DNA of 64,000 bases, from the NCBI GenBank assembly GCA_965261915.1, contig CBDHDW010000013.1:1860001-1924000 (forward strand). The letters run 5' to 3'. This document shows positions 22,130-31,941 of this stretch, one piece after another. The notes beneath the pieces are model-generated. The model saw nothing but the letters and a program-made list of their open reading frames with translations, made no database searches and was not told the origin of the DNA. Source of the DNA: JAIBDK01 sp965261915 (GTDB lineage: Bacteria > Pseudomonadota > Gammaproteobacteria > Arenicellales > Poriferihabitantaceae). The translations under genes were made by a program, and so were the position numbers. Position 1 is the first letter of the stretch. Every line of letters begins with the position of its first letter.

Positions 22130-24493
22130 GTGAGCAAAAACATTCTGTGGTTTTCTGAACTTGGCATGGATGATGTGCCGCGTGTTGGCGGTAAAAATGC
22201 CTCACTGGGGGAAATGATTTCAAACCTGTCGCGGGCGGGAATAGCTGTTCCAAATGGATTTGCCACGACGGCGGATGCTTTTCGTCAGTTTCTGCAATTT
22301 CAAAACCTCGATGAAAAAATATACGCGCTGCTGGGTTCGCTGGAGGTCGAAAATGTCAACCAATTACAGGCAACGGGTTCGGCTATCCGCGAAATGATGA
22401 TGCGCCATCCGCTTGCCGAGGATCTTGCGACCGATATCAAGGTCGCCTACACCGCTTTAACAAAAGGCGGCCAATCTGACGTAGCGGTTCGTTCATCAGC
22501 AACCGCCGAAGATTTACCCGACGCTTCTTTTGCGGGTCAACAGGAAACTTTTCTAAACGTTTCTGGTATCGATGATGTGCTTGTTTGTATTCGAGAGGTT
22601 TTTGCGTCGCTGTTCAATGATCGTGCAATTGCTTACCGTGTACATCAGGGGTTCGATCATACCGATGTTGCGCTTTCCGCCGGAATACAGCGTATGGTTC
22701 GAAGTGATCAGGGCTCCAGTGGCGTTATGTTTACGATTGATACTGAATCCGGTTTTGAAGATACGGTGTTTATTACCTCATCCTGGGGGCTCGGAGAATG
22801 CGTTGTCCAGGGCGCTGTCAACCCGGACGAATTTTATGTACACAAGCCTACGTTAGCGAAAAATCGACCCGCTATCTTACGCCGGACTCGTGGTTCCAAG
22901 CAGATAAAAATGATCTATGCTGATTCGGCTTCTCGTGAGAAAGTCGAAATCATTAAGGTTGACGAATCCGATCAATTGCGTTTCTCGATAAGCGATGATG
23001 AGGTTGGCGCTCTGGCTAATATGGCGATAACCATTGAGAAACACTACCAGCGGCCAATGGATATAGAATGGGGCAAAGACGGCGTTAGCGGAGAACTGAT
23101 GATTCTTCAGGCGCGGCCGGAAACTGTCGAAAGTCGTGCAAACGTCAATACGCTTGAACGCTATACCATGCGTGAACACAGCGAAGTATTGGTGGAAGGA
23201 AGGAGTATCGGTCAAAGAATCGGGGCTGGAAAAGTCCGTCTGGTATCCGCTATCGGAGAGCTTGATAAAGTTCAGCCCGGCGATATTCTGGTCACCGATA
23301 TGACCGACCCGGATTGGGAACCGGTGATGAAGCGCGCATCTGCCATTGTCACCAACCGCGGTGGGCGAACCTGCCACGCCGCTATTATCGCCCGAGAGCT
23401 TGGTGTGCCTGCGGTGGTCGGGTGTGAAAATGCGACAACCCGATTATCGGATGGCATGGATGCAACGGTGTCATGCGCCGAAGGTGATACCGGATTTGTT
23501 TATAACGGCCAGCTCAAGTTTGAGATCGTAAAAACTGATCTCGGGAAAATGCCGCAAATCCCATTCGATATTTACATGAATATCGGTAATCCAGAGCGCG
23601 CATTTTCTCTATCCCGTATTCCCAACTCCGGGGTTGGTCTCGCACGACTCGAATTCATCATCAACCATACCATTGGCATACACCCTCAGGCATTGTTCGA
23701 GTTTGACAAAATGCCGGACGAAACCCGAAAAGTGATTAATCATCGGATTTCTGGATATGCCAGCCCTGTCAGTTTCTACGTTGAAAAACTGGTTGAAGGA
23801 ATCAGTTCTCTAGGTGCCGCATTTCACCCCAAACCGGTAATTGTTCGACTATCAGATTTTAAATCGAATGAATACGCCAATCTTGTGGGCGGCGAGCACT
23901 TTGAACCGATTGAAGAAAACCCGATGCTGGGCTACCGTGGCGCGTCACGCTATGTTTCGAGTGCTTTTAGGCGTTGCTTCGATCTCGAATGTCAGGCGCT
24001 TAAAAAAGTACGCGATGAGATGGCGCTGAGCAATATTCAGGTGATGGTGCCGTTTGTTCGAACCGTCGGTCAGGCTCAGGAAGTCCTGGCTTTACTGGCT
24101 GAAAATGGCCTGAAACGAGGCGACAACGGTTTAAAGGTGATTATGATGTGTGAAATCCCATCCAACGCAATCCTGGCGAATCAGTTTCTCGAGCACTTTG
24201 ACGGATTTTCCATTGGCTCAAATGACCTGACCCAGTTTACCCTGGGGTTGGACCGCGATTCCGCTATCATTGCTCATCTGTTTGACGAACGCGATGCCGC
24301 GGTAAAATCAATGATGTCACTGGCCATTCAAGCCTGCCGTAAAATGGGCAAATATATCGGAATTTGTGGGCAAGGCCCTTCTGATCACCCGGATCTGGCA
24401 CGCTGGCTGGTAGAACAGGGCATAGATAGTGTTTCCTTGAATCCCGATACGGTAATCGATACCTGGTTGTTTCTTGCTGAGCAGAAAAACTAG
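22130..24493 (+). CDS. ppsA: Phosphoenolpyruvate synthase
   Basis: 787 residues from a GTG start. Makes PEP from pyruvate and ATP for gluconeogenesis. The N-terminal ATP-binding domain (VGGKNASLGEMI, VRSSATAEDLPDASFAGQQE) leads to the phosphohistidine swivel domain GGRTCHAAIIARELGVPAVV and the TIM-barrel PEP-binding domain ending in IGICGQGPSDHPDLARWL with the catalytic cysteine. The length matches E. coli PpsA (792). ppsR, its regulator, is divergent. Confidence 0.97.
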   Translation: MSKNILWFSELGMDDVPRVGGKNASLGEMISNLSRAGIAVPNGFATTADAFRQFLQFQNLDEKIYALLGSLEVENVNQLQATGSAIREMMMRHPLAEDLATDIKVAYTALTKGGQSDVAVRSSATAEDLPDASFAGQQETFLNVSGIDDVLVCIREVFASLFNDRAIAYRVHQGFDHTDVALSAGIQRMVRSDQGSSGVMFTIDTESGFEDTVFITSSWGLGECVVQGAVNPDEFYVHKPTLAKNRPAILRRTRGSKQIKMIYADSASREKVEIIKVDESDQLRFSISDDEVGALANMAITIEKHYQRPMDIEWGKDGVSGELMILQARPETVESRANVNTLERYTMREHSEVLVEGRSIGQRIGAGKVRLVSAIGELDKVQPGDILVTDMTDPDWEPVMKRASAIVTNRGGRTCHAAIIARELGVPAVVGCENATTRLSDGMDATVSCAEGDTGFVYNGQLKFEIVKTDLGKMPQIPFDIYMNIGNPERAFSLSRIPNSGVGLARLEFIINHTIGIHPQALFEFDKMPDETRKVINHRISGYASPVSFYVEKLVEGISSLGAAFHPKPVIVRLSDFKSNEYANLVGGEHFEPIEENPMLGYRGASRYVSSAFRRCFDLECQALKKVRDEMALSNIQVMVPFVRTVGQAQEVLALLAENGLKRGDNGLKVIMMCEIPSNAILANQFLEHFDGFSIGSNDLTQFTLGLDRDSAIIAHLFDERDAAVKSMMSLAIQACRKMGKYIGICGQGPSDHPDLARWLVEQGIDSVSLNPDTVIDTWLFLAEQKN

Positions 24494-24620
24494 CATCGGC
24501 AACTGGAACTGCTGCATCTGCGAATATTAACCCGACTCAGGGAGTCAAGACATTGCATTTTGACAGTGTATTTTGCCCATCGCCAGTGGAATGTGCTGGC
24601 CACAATGAAACGACATTAAC

Positions 24621-26009
24621 ATGCCATTAGAAATTATCATTCTCGCTGCCGGAAAAGGCACTCGCATGCGTTCATCTACGCCCAAGGTCTTGCACCGGAT
24701 TGGTGGCAAGCCGCTGTTGCAACATATTCTCGAAACAACGCGAAAACTGAAGCCTGCGAAAACTCACATTGTTGTGGGTCACGGCAAAGATCAGGTAATC
24801 GATACAATCTGGAATGCGATGTCGAATAAACAAGAGGCCATAACAAAAGAGTTTAACTGGGTGGAACAGCGTGAACCGTTAGGAACCGGCCATGCGGTGA
24901 TGCAGGCGCTGCCAAAGGTTAAGCGAAATTCTACGGTATTAATACTCAATGGCGATACGCCGCTGATTTCGGCGAAAACGCTTCGACGAATTTCAAACAT
25001 CAAAAATTCGCTTAAACTGTTAACGGTGGCGCTTGATAATCCCACCGGGATGGGTCGGATTTTACGTAACGATAAAGGCAAAGTAATCGCTATCGTTGAA
25101 GAAAAAGATGCGAACAAATCGCAGAAAAATATCCGCGAAACCAACACCAACTGTGTTGCGGCAAATGCGCAACAATTGCAGCGTTGGCTTGTCGGCCTTG
25201 ATTGTGAAAACGCTCAAAAAGAATACTATCTTACCGATGCCATCGCAGCGGCGGTTGATGATGGTATCGAAGTTCGGTCTGTGTCAGCGGATACGGTTAG
25301 TGAAACGCTGGGAGTCAACAGTAAGATCGACCTCGCAAATCTGGAGCGTATCTACCAATCAGGGCAAGCTCATTTGTTAATGAAAAACGGGGTTACCGTT
25401 ATGGATCCCAGCCGCATCGATGTTCGCGGTTCCTGTACATTTGGTAATGATTGTTTGATCGATATCAATGTAATATTCGAAGGCAGTGTTAAGGTTGGGA
25501 ATGAGGTTGTGATTGGTCCGAATACGGTTATTCGAAACGCTAGAATTGGCGATGGTACTGTAGTCGAAGCAAACTCGGTGATTGACGATGCGGTTATTGG
25601 CAAAAATTGTAATATCGGGCCATTCGCGCGCATTCGCCCTCAAACCATACTCGACAGCAACGTACGAATTGGTAATTTTGTTGAAACCAAGAAAAGCGAT
25701 ATCGGCTCGGGCAGCAAGGTGAATCATCTCAGTTACGTCGGTGACAGTGAGGTTGGCAAAGATGTGAACATCGGCGCAGGTGTCATTACCTGTAATTATG
25801 ATGGTGCCAACAAGCATAAAACCCGAATTGGTGATGACGTTTTTGTTGGCTCAGACAGTCAGTTGGTTGCGCCAGTGAAAATTGGCCGCGGCGCGACAAT
25901 TGGTGCCGGATCAACCATAACGGATGATGTGACTGCAGAGAGTTTAGCGGTAAGTCGTAATCGACAGCGGGCAATTAAAAACTGGCGGCGGCCGAAAAAA
26001 CAGCCTTGA
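24621..26009 (+). CDS. glmU: Bifunctional GlmU (GlcNAc-1-P uridyltransferase/acetyltransferase)
   Basis: 462 residues. Acetylates glucosamine-1-P and couples it to UTP, giving UDP-GlcNAc for peptidoglycan and LPS. The N-terminal pyrophosphorylase has LAAGKGTRMRSSTPKVLHRI and the metal-site NGDTPLI. The left-handed beta-helix from about 250 has hexapeptide repeats and the catalytic histidine in NHLSYVGDSEVG, then ITCNYDGANKHKT. glmS follows 41 bases later, so two consecutive steps are encoded together. Confidence 0.97.
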   Translation: MPLEIIILAAGKGTRMRSSTPKVLHRIGGKPLLQHILETTRKLKPAKTHIVVGHGKDQVIDTIWNAMSNKQEAITKEFNWVEQREPLGTGHAVMQALPKVKRNSTVLILNGDTPLISAKTLRRISNIKNSLKLLTVALDNPTGMGRILRNDKGKVIAIVEEKDANKSQKNIRETNTNCVAANAQQLQRWLVGLDCENAQKEYYLTDAIAAAVDDGIEVRSVSADTVSETLGVNSKIDLANLERIYQSGQAHLLMKNGVTVMDPSRIDVRGSCTFGNDCLIDINVIFEGSVKVGNEVVIGPNTVIRNARIGDGTVVEANSVIDDAVIGKNCNIGPFARIRPQTILDSNVRIGNFVETKKSDIGSGSKVNHLSYVGDSEVGKDVNIGAGVITCNYDGANKHKTRIGDDVFVGSDSQLVAPVKIGRGATIGAGSTITDDVTAESLAVSRNRQRAIKNWRRPKKQP

Positions 26010-26050
26010 TGTCACTAACCCCGATAATCATTAAGAGATAGATTAAAGCC

Positions 26051-27883
26051 ATGTGTGGAATAGTCGGTGCTGTTGCAAAATCAGATGTCATGCCGGTATT
26101 GCTGAATGGGCTTCGCAGACTGGAGTATCGCGGATATGACTCTGCTGGCGTTGCCGTAATCGACTCCAGCCAACAGATTTCCAGGATACGCAGCGTTGGC
26201 AAAATCATGGAATTGGAGCGCGCGATTGGTTCTTCAGGCGTGATTCAAGGCACTACCGGTATCGCCCATACCCGCTGGGCAACTCACGGCCCGCCAACTG
26301 AGATAAATGCTCATCCGCATATGAGCGGCGAACATTTGGCTCTCGTTTGTAACGGAATTGTTGAAAATCACGACGAACTTCGCCAGGCACTCATTGCCAA
26401 GGGAGTGGTTTTTCACTCCGATACCGATACCGAAGTCATTGTTAATCAGATTGATCAGTATATCCAATCGGGAATGGATTTATTGGACGCGGTTAAAGCA
26501 ACTACTGCTATGCTGGAGGGTGCGTATGCGATTGGCGTGCTCAGCGCTCACGAACCAAACCGACTTGTTGGCGCCAGAAGAGGCTCTCCCCTGGTTGTCG
26601 GTATTGGCGATAACGAAGCCTTTATCGCGTCGGACATGTCAGCACTCATCTCAGTAACACGTGATTTTTTTATTCTGGAAAATGGTGACATTGTTGATAT
26701 ACAAGGTGATCAAATTGCCATTATCGACCAGTCAGGGAGACCGCAGTTTCGTGAGAAAAAAACCAGCAATCTTTCAGCCGAGGCAGCGGAATTAGGCGAA
26801 TATCGACACTATATGTCGAAGGAAATTCACGAACAGGGTGTCGCCATTGCTGATACTTTGGAAGGACGCATTACCGGCACGCGTGTTCTGGAAGCCAGTT
26901 TTGGCATCGAAGCTGAACCGATTTTTGATCAGACACAATCGGTGCAAATCATAGCTTGCGGCACGAGCTTTCATGCCGGGCTGGTTGCGAGGCATTGGTT
27001 CGAGGATTTTGCAATTCCCTGTCAGGTGGAGATTGCCAGTGAATTTCATTCGCGCAGCCACGCCGTACCTAAGAACTGCCTGGTGGTAACGCTGTCTCAA
27101 TCCGGTGAAACCATCGACACGCTGTCTGCACTCGGCTATGCTAAAAAACTGGGTTATGGTCACAGTCTGACCATCTGTAACGCCCCGGAAAGCTCGCTGG
27201 TCAGGGAATCTGATCTTGTTTTTATGACGCATGCCGGACCCGAAATCGGCGTCGCCTCGACCAAAGCATTCACCACTCAGCTCGCGGCACTCAGGCTGCT
27301 CGCCATATCACTCGGCCGACGTTTCAATATGAACGAAACGGATGAAGCAAGATTGGTTAAGGAATTGCGTGAGTTACCGGGGAAAGTGGAACAAGCCCTA
27401 CAACTTGAACCCGTCATTCAGGCAATCGCCGAGCAATTTGCCGATAAACAGCATGCCCTTTTTCTGGGCCGTGGCGCGCATTATCCTATCGCTCTGGAAG
27501 GCGCATTAAAACTCAAGGAGATTTCCTATATTCATGCAGAAGCCTACCCCGCCGGCGAACTCAAACACGGCCCGTTAGCACTGGTTGACAATGATATGCC
27601 GGTAATCTCCGTTGCACCAAATGACAAGCTGCTAAGCAAACTCCGGGGAAACATCGAAGAAGTTCGTGCGCGCGGCGGCAAATTAATCGTATTTGCCGAT
27701 TCAAGTGCAAAAATGGTTGACCAGGAAAACCTCCAGGTCATTAATGTTGCACCGGTAGATAACTCCATCGCACCCATTATATTTACGATTCCCCTTCAGT
27801 TGCTGTCGTATCACGTCGCATTAATCAAGGGAACAGATGTCGATAAGCCGCGAAATCTGGCGAAATCGGTAACAGTGGAGTAA
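26051..27883 (+). CDS. glmS: Glutamine-fructose-6-phosphate aminotransferase
   Basis: 610 residues. Forms glucosamine-6-P, the entry to the hexosamine pathway. MCGIVGAV gives the N-terminal nucleophile cysteine, and GIAHTRWATHG the glutaminase loop. Two SIS domains follow (CGTSFHAG; SQSGETIDTLSAL), and the protein ends DKPRNLAKSVTVE as is normal. Expected length 608-610. It converges with exbD after a 44-base gap. No glmZ-type feature was recognised upstream. Confidence 0.97.
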   Translation: MCGIVGAVAKSDVMPVLLNGLRRLEYRGYDSAGVAVIDSSQQISRIRSVGKIMELERAIGSSGVIQGTTGIAHTRWATHGPPTEINAHPHMSGEHLALVCNGIVENHDELRQALIAKGVVFHSDTDTEVIVNQIDQYIQSGMDLLDAVKATTAMLEGAYAIGVLSAHEPNRLVGARRGSPLVVGIGDNEAFIASDMSALISVTRDFFILENGDIVDIQGDQIAIIDQSGRPQFREKKTSNLSAEAAELGEYRHYMSKEIHEQGVAIADTLEGRITGTRVLEASFGIEAEPIFDQTQSVQIIACGTSFHAGLVARHWFEDFAIPCQVEIASEFHSRSHAVPKNCLVVTLSQSGETIDTLSALGYAKKLGYGHSLTICNAPESSLVRESDLVFMTHAGPEIGVASTKAFTTQLAALRLLAISLGRRFNMNETDEARLVKELRELPGKVEQALQLEPVIQAIAEQFADKQHALFLGRGAHYPIALEGALKLKEISYIHAEAYPAGELKHGPLALVDNDMPVISVAPNDKLLSKLRGNIEEVRARGGKLIVFADSSAKMVDQENLQVINVAPVDNSIAPIIFTIPLQLLSYHVALIKGTDVDKPRNLAKSVTVE

Positions 27884-27927
27884 AGAATAACTGGAAAAAT
27901 TCCCGGCTTCACCCTGCATCAACCATT

Positions 27928-28365
27928 TTACTCGGCGTTATCGATAGAAAAAGTAATCTGGTAAAATCCCTGATGCCTTGCCGCATCCATCGCTTTAACC
28001 ACGGCTTCATGCGGTGTCTGCCTGTCTGCACGAATCAAAACAACTGGATCTGTCATATTTCGTGCCGCCTGTTTCAACGTTCTTTGTAACGTTTTGTGAC
28101 TTGAATTAATGAGCTCTCTCGGCGCGTCGTCATCGGCGCCTTTTACCGCGTATTCTCCAAATTCCGTAATCTGGACAGTTAAAAACCGATCTTCAGGATT
28201 TGATTTCTCTGCTGATGTTGCTTCTGGCAGCTGTAGCCTGATCTGCGCCTCTTTTGAAAAAGTCGTTGTTACCATAAAGAAAATCAGCAACAAAAACACA
28301 ACGTCTATCAACGGCGTCAGATTTATTTCTGACTCGATATCGGTTTGTCTTGCCCTGAAATTCAT
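27928..28365 (-). CDS. exbD: ExbD/TolR-type biopolymer transport protein
   Basis: 145 residues. A single N-terminal transmembrane helix follows INLTPLIDVVFLLLIFFMVT, with the proton-path aspartate in PLIDV, then a periplasmic domain. With ExbB it forms the proton-driven motor that energises TonB or TolA-like partners. The start overlaps the exbB stop by 4 bases. No tonB is visible in the window. Confidence 0.92.
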   Translation of the reverse strand: MNFRARQTDIESEINLTPLIDVVFLLLIFFMVTTTFSKEAQIRLQLPEATSAEKSNPEDRFLTVQITEFGEYAVKGADDDAPRELINSSHKTLQRTLKQAARNMTDPVVLIRADRQTPHEAVVKAMDAARHQGFYQITFSIDNAE

Positions 28366-28997
28366 TGCTCGCTATCGGAAACTTTCCAGGCCTTTTGGTT
28401 TTTTTGCAAAATTTTCATAAAGCGTAAAGCCTGCTGTTCCATGTCCACTGTAAGCTCATTAACACGACCTCGAAAATACCGATGAAACATTAAACTTGGA
28501 ATGCCCACAGACAATCCGGCAGCCGTCGTTACCAGTGCCTCTGAAATTCCTTCTGCCAGCGCTTGAGGATCGCCTACGCCAAAAGTCGTTATTGCAGAAA
28601 AAACTTTTATCATGCCAATGACCGTGCCAAGTAGCCCGAGCAAAGGCGTAACCGCCGCTATCGTCCCTAAAGTCTGCAAATGTTTTTCAAGGTCATGCAC
28701 AACATGGCGGCCTGCTTCTTCTACCGCTTCTTTAACTACGACGCGATGTTGATTTGGATTTTTTAAGCCCGCAGCCAATACCTGACCGAGAGGCGAATGC
28801 TCTTCAATTTCGTGTATGGTTTTACTGTCAAGACTTCCTTTTTTTAACAACTTCCCCACTTTTTCCGTTAACGCCGCAGGTGCGATATTATTGGTTCGCA
28901 ATGAAGCGAAACGCTCAATAACAATGGCAAGCGCAATAACGGAACATAACAGGATTGGCCAAATTAAAAATCCGCCCGCCCTTAGCAATTCAAACAT
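28362..28997 (-). CDS. exbB: ExbB/TolQ-type proton channel protein
   Basis: 211 residues with three hydrophobic segments. The MotA/TolQ/ExbB core is clear: TLGTIAAVTPLLGLLGTVIGMIKVF and AEGISEALVTTAAGLSVGIP with the conserved threonines lining the proton path. It is the first gene of the exbB-exbD pair. The 244 bases upstream to the lipoprotein gene hold the divergent promoters; no gene is seen there. Confidence 0.92.
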   Translation of the reverse strand: MFELLRAGGFLIWPILLCSVIALAIVIERFASLRTNNIAPAALTEKVGKLLKKGSLDSKTIHEIEEHSPLGQVLAAGLKNPNQHRVVVKEAVEEAGRHVVHDLEKHLQTLGTIAAVTPLLGLLGTVIGMIKVFSAITTFGVGDPQALAEGISEALVTTAAGLSVGIPSLMFHRYFRGRVNELTVDMEQQALRFMKILQKNQKAWKVSDSEQ

Positions 28998-29241
28998 ACC
29001 AACTCTACTATCACGTATTTTTTTGAGGAATGCCGAGTCTACACAAATGAATCCTTAAATTCCATGGCTCAATATTCAGGGGTTTGATAAACCCGATCAA
29101 TCACAAAATTACAAAATTTATCGTTATACTCGGTGCGGTTGTGCCCAATATTGGCAACATAAATAACGGGGATCAGATACATCCATAGCTGAACCAGGTA
29201 CGCTATGATATCCAGACACAGAAAGACATAGAATCAGAGCC

Positions 29242-29916
29242 ATGATCAAACCACCTGCTATTTTAATAATTAGTGCGCTGCTTTTGCTTTCCGGTTGCGG
29301 TGTGAAAGACAAAACGGCTGATATGAAAAATCCGGGCTTTCGGGGATCTTCCGACACCAATGCTGGGGGCGATGGCAATACCAGGGAACTAACAGGAATG
29401 CTGCAGGTGGTTGATGCGGCCAAATGCCCGCTTGCGGAAGGCTGCGGCCCGCGCTTCAGTTTGTTGGGTAGCGATTTGAAATCACAGATTGAGGTGGAGG
29501 GTGACATCAAACCGGAGCATGCAAGATTAATTCTTTCTGTCGTCGGAGAACCGGGTCCATTGGCCGATGATCGGGTTGGAACATCGGGCTATGAACGAAT
29601 CAATACAACGATTAAAATCAGCCAATATCGCCTGCGTTCATCGATTCCGTACTACCCGTTTTTGGTCGAAAAAGCAGCCGAGTTTAGCGCACAAAACTTT
29701 GGTTGCGAGGTGCTTTGGGATAAAACGTATTCGTGGACTATCGAACAGGATATTCCGTTACTGTCGGTGAAAATGACCGATACGTTCGCGGCTACTCCTC
29801 AGCCATGGATTGAATTGACCTACAATGGGTCTAGCGGTGAATTTGTGGATTCCGAAACCAGTTCAGACAACATAACACCTTGCGCTTATGATGTGAATTC
29901 AAGTCAAGCTGATTAA
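29242..29916 (+). CDS. Lipoprotein of unknown function
   Basis: 224 residues. The signal ILIISALLLLSGC is a clear lipobox with the lipidated cysteine at residue 19, after a short basic start. The mature part has Cys pairs (AAKCPLAEGCGP; near NFGCEVL and ITPCAYD) that could form periplasmic disulfides. I do not recognise a named domain. It is first in a plus-strand run leading to pdxA-rsmA, 5 bases before the ATL gene. Confidence 0.75.
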   Translation: MIKPPAILIISALLLLSGCGVKDKTADMKNPGFRGSSDTNAGGDGNTRELTGMLQVVDAAKCPLAEGCGPRFSLLGSDLKSQIEVEGDIKPEHARLILSVVGEPGPLADDRVGTSGYERINTTIKISQYRLRSSIPYYPFLVEKAAEFSAQNFGCEVLWDKTYSWTIEQDIPLLSVKMTDTFAATPQPWIELTYNGSSGEFVDSETSSDNITPCAYDVNSSQAD

Positions 29917-29921
29917 CGCCA

Positions 29922-30269
29922 TTGAGTCTGTACGCTGATATTTACGATATTGTCCGCCGTATCCCAACGGGATCAGTGACGACCTATGGGCGAGTGGCAA
30001 AGATTGTAAATTGTGGTGCACGCCAGGTGGGATACGCGATGGCGGCCATTCCAGAAGGAGTCGATGTGCCATGGCACAGGGTTGTCAACAGCAGAGGCGA
30101 AATAAGCGCAAGAAACGATGGCAACGGCGATAGCGCACAAAAAAGGCTGCTCATTTCTGAAGGCATTATTTTCGACAAAAACGGTAAAATCGATTTTGAA
30201 AAATATTCTTGGGCAGAAGCCGAGCTTCCATTTTGGCCTGAAGACTTTGCGGATGATTTAAAAGTATGA
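29922..30269 (+). CDS. Alkyltransferase-like protein (ATL, MGMT family)
   Basis: 115 residues from a TTG start. The MGMT DNA-binding domain is present: PTGSVTTYGRVAKIV, arginine finger in GARQVGYAM (Arg34) and PWHRVVN. The alkyl-acceptor cysteine of PCHRV is replaced by tryptophan (Trp51), so it cannot repair by itself. ATL proteins (E. coli YbaZ type) bind O6-alkylguanine and hand the lesion to nucleotide excision repair. It overlaps the next gene by 4 bases (ATGA). Confidence 0.88.
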   Translation: MSLYADIYDIVRRIPTGSVTTYGRVAKIVNCGARQVGYAMAAIPEGVDVPWHRVVNSRGEISARNDGNGDSAQKRLLISEGIIFDKNGKIDFEKYSWAEAELPFWPEDFADDLKV

Positions 30270-30955
30270 ACACGGATCCCGTAAAACCCGGTTATCTGCT
30301 ATGGGTTGGCATTTTTTTACTGCAAATTTCTTGTATGCCTTCCAGCTTTGGCAAAAATTTGATTTCACTCATTGCCGTTGGCACCGATCGAGTTGTGCTG
30401 GAACTGGATGGCGAGCGAATTGTTTTGAGTAAGCAGGAACCTGTTTCCAATGGCGTAGCGCTTTTACACAGTGATGGCAGTAATGTTACCGTTCTTCATC
30501 TGGGAAGTGAACTGACATTAAACGTGGACAGCCATTCTGCATTGATTTATGCGGAGTCCCCAAGAGCGAACCCGATTGATCGGGAAAACAAGACCGCAAC
30601 ACTCTGGGCGGACTCCAGTGGTTTCTTTTTTGCAGAAGGACAGATAAACGGGCATTCGATCCATTTTCTTGTCGATACAGGGGCAGATATCGTTACCCTG
30701 AGCAGCACTTTGGCCGACCGCATTGGCATCAACTATCAGTCGGGAAAAGACGGCTACGCTTCCACTGCATCCGGCATAGCTCCGCTTAAAACAGTTTACC
30801 TGGAAAAACTTACCGTGGCCGGAATCACACAATATGACATCCAGATCAGCGTTGTTAGTGGTCATTTCCCCGATGTTCCCCTGCTCGGTGGTACTTTTCT
30901 GAATCACTTGAATATGAGTCGGGTGGGCAACAAAATGGAGTTGACTGCACCGTGA
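30266..30955 (+). CDS. Retropepsin-like aspartic protease (clan AA)
   Basis: 229 residues. A hydrophobic N-terminal segment (LLWVGIFLLQISCMPSSFG) looks like a signal peptide. The catalytic motif is FLVDTGADIVTLSS, and the second part of the fold ends in VPLLGGTFLNHL. One catalytic Asp per chain implies a dimer. Members of this periplasmic retropepsin family are widespread in proteobacteria with unknown substrates. Four-base overlaps link it to the ATL gene and pdxA. Confidence 0.82.
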   Translation: MNTDPVKPGYLLWVGIFLLQISCMPSSFGKNLISLIAVGTDRVVLELDGERIVLSKQEPVSNGVALLHSDGSNVTVLHLGSELTLNVDSHSALIYAESPRANPIDRENKTATLWADSSGFFFAEGQINGHSIHFLVDTGADIVTLSSTLADRIGINYQSGKDGYASTASGIAPLKTVYLEKLTVAGITQYDIQISVVSGHFPDVPLLGGTFLNHLNMSRVGNKMELTAP

Positions 30956-31941
30956 CCGCACGGATTATCGTCAGCTCCGGGGAGCCCTCAGGCATCGGCC
31001 CGGATATCACACTTCAGGCATTATTGCAGGAATATGATGCTGAAATCGCGGTAGTCGGCTGCCCGAAACTTTTCAACCATCGTGCCCATACACTCGGGTT
31101 ATCGTTTCAAATAAACAAATTGTCAGGCTCCAGCCCTATTCCGAACCACCGACCGGGCATTGTCAACCTGATATCAACAGAAACCCGGCAACCCGTTGCA
31201 GCCGGGGAGCTGAACACCGGGAACAGCCAATACGTTATCGATTGTATAAACCAGGCAACTGACGGTTGTTTGGATGACAAATTTGACGCCGTGGTCACTG
31301 CCCCTGTGCACAAGGGAATTATCAATGATGCCGGCATTGCGTTTAGCGGTCACACTGAATGGATTGCCAATCGCTGTGGGGGTTTTAGCCCGGTTATGAT
31401 GCTGGCTGACACTAATTTAAGGGTTTGTCTGGCGACAACGCATCTCCCGCTATCCGCAGTTTCCGAGTCAATCACCAAAGACAGTTTACGAAAAGTGCTG
31501 CAAGTAATGCACACCGACCTAAGCCGTCTGTATGATATATCCGCTCCGAGGATAGCGGTTTGCGGACTGAACCCTCACGCTGGAGAGGGCGGGCACTTGG
31601 GAACGGAAGAAATCGATACCATTGAACCGACGATAAAAGAACTGCAACAACAGGGATTGAATTTGCTTGGCCCGGTTCCGGCAGACACGATTTTCACCCA
31701 GAATAACCTGAAAAATTTCGATGCTGTGCTCGCAATGTACCATGATCAGGGTCTGCCCGTTGTTAAACACAGCGGCTTTGGTGAGGTGGTTAATGTTACT
31801 TTGGGCATTCCTGTTATCAGAACATCGGTTGATCATGGCACTGCGCTGGATTTAGCTGGAACCGGACAAGCCAGTGAGAACAGCTTGATCGCAGCCATCA
31901 ATCTTGCCATTCAGTTTGCCCATAATCGAACACCGGTTTGA
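30952..31941 (+). CDS. pdxA: 4-hydroxythreonine-4-phosphate dehydrogenase
   Basis: 329 residues from GTG 30952, overlapping the previous stop (GTGA). Oxidises 4-phosphohydroxy-threonine in pyridoxal phosphate synthesis. Motifs: SSGEPSGIGPDI, and metal-binding histidines in GHTEWIAN, NPHAGEGGHLG and AMYHDQGLPVVKH. It is followed with a 4-base overlap by rsmA, the classical pdxA-ksgA order. The usual upstream surA is absent here. Confidence 0.95.
   Translation: MTARIIVSSGEPSGIGPDITLQALLQEYDAEIAVVGCPKLFNHRAHTLGLSFQINKLSGSSPIPNHRPGIVNLISTETRQPVAAGELNTGNSQYVIDCINQATDGCLDDKFDAVVTAPVHKGIINDAGIAFSGHTEWIANRCGGFSPVMMLADTNLRVCLATTHLPLSAVSESITKDSLRKVLQVMHTDLSRLYDISAPRIAVCGLNPHAGEGGHLGTEEIDTIEPTIKELQQQGLNLLGPVPADTIFTQNNLKNFDAVLAMYHDQGLPVVKHSGFGEVVNVTLGIPVIRTSVDHGTALDLAGTGQASENSLIAAINLAIQFAHNRTPV

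Noticed and set aside
25377..25817. 146-residue frame opposite glmU
   Set aside because: A shadow of the hexapeptide-repeat coding region; glmU is unambiguous on the plus strand.
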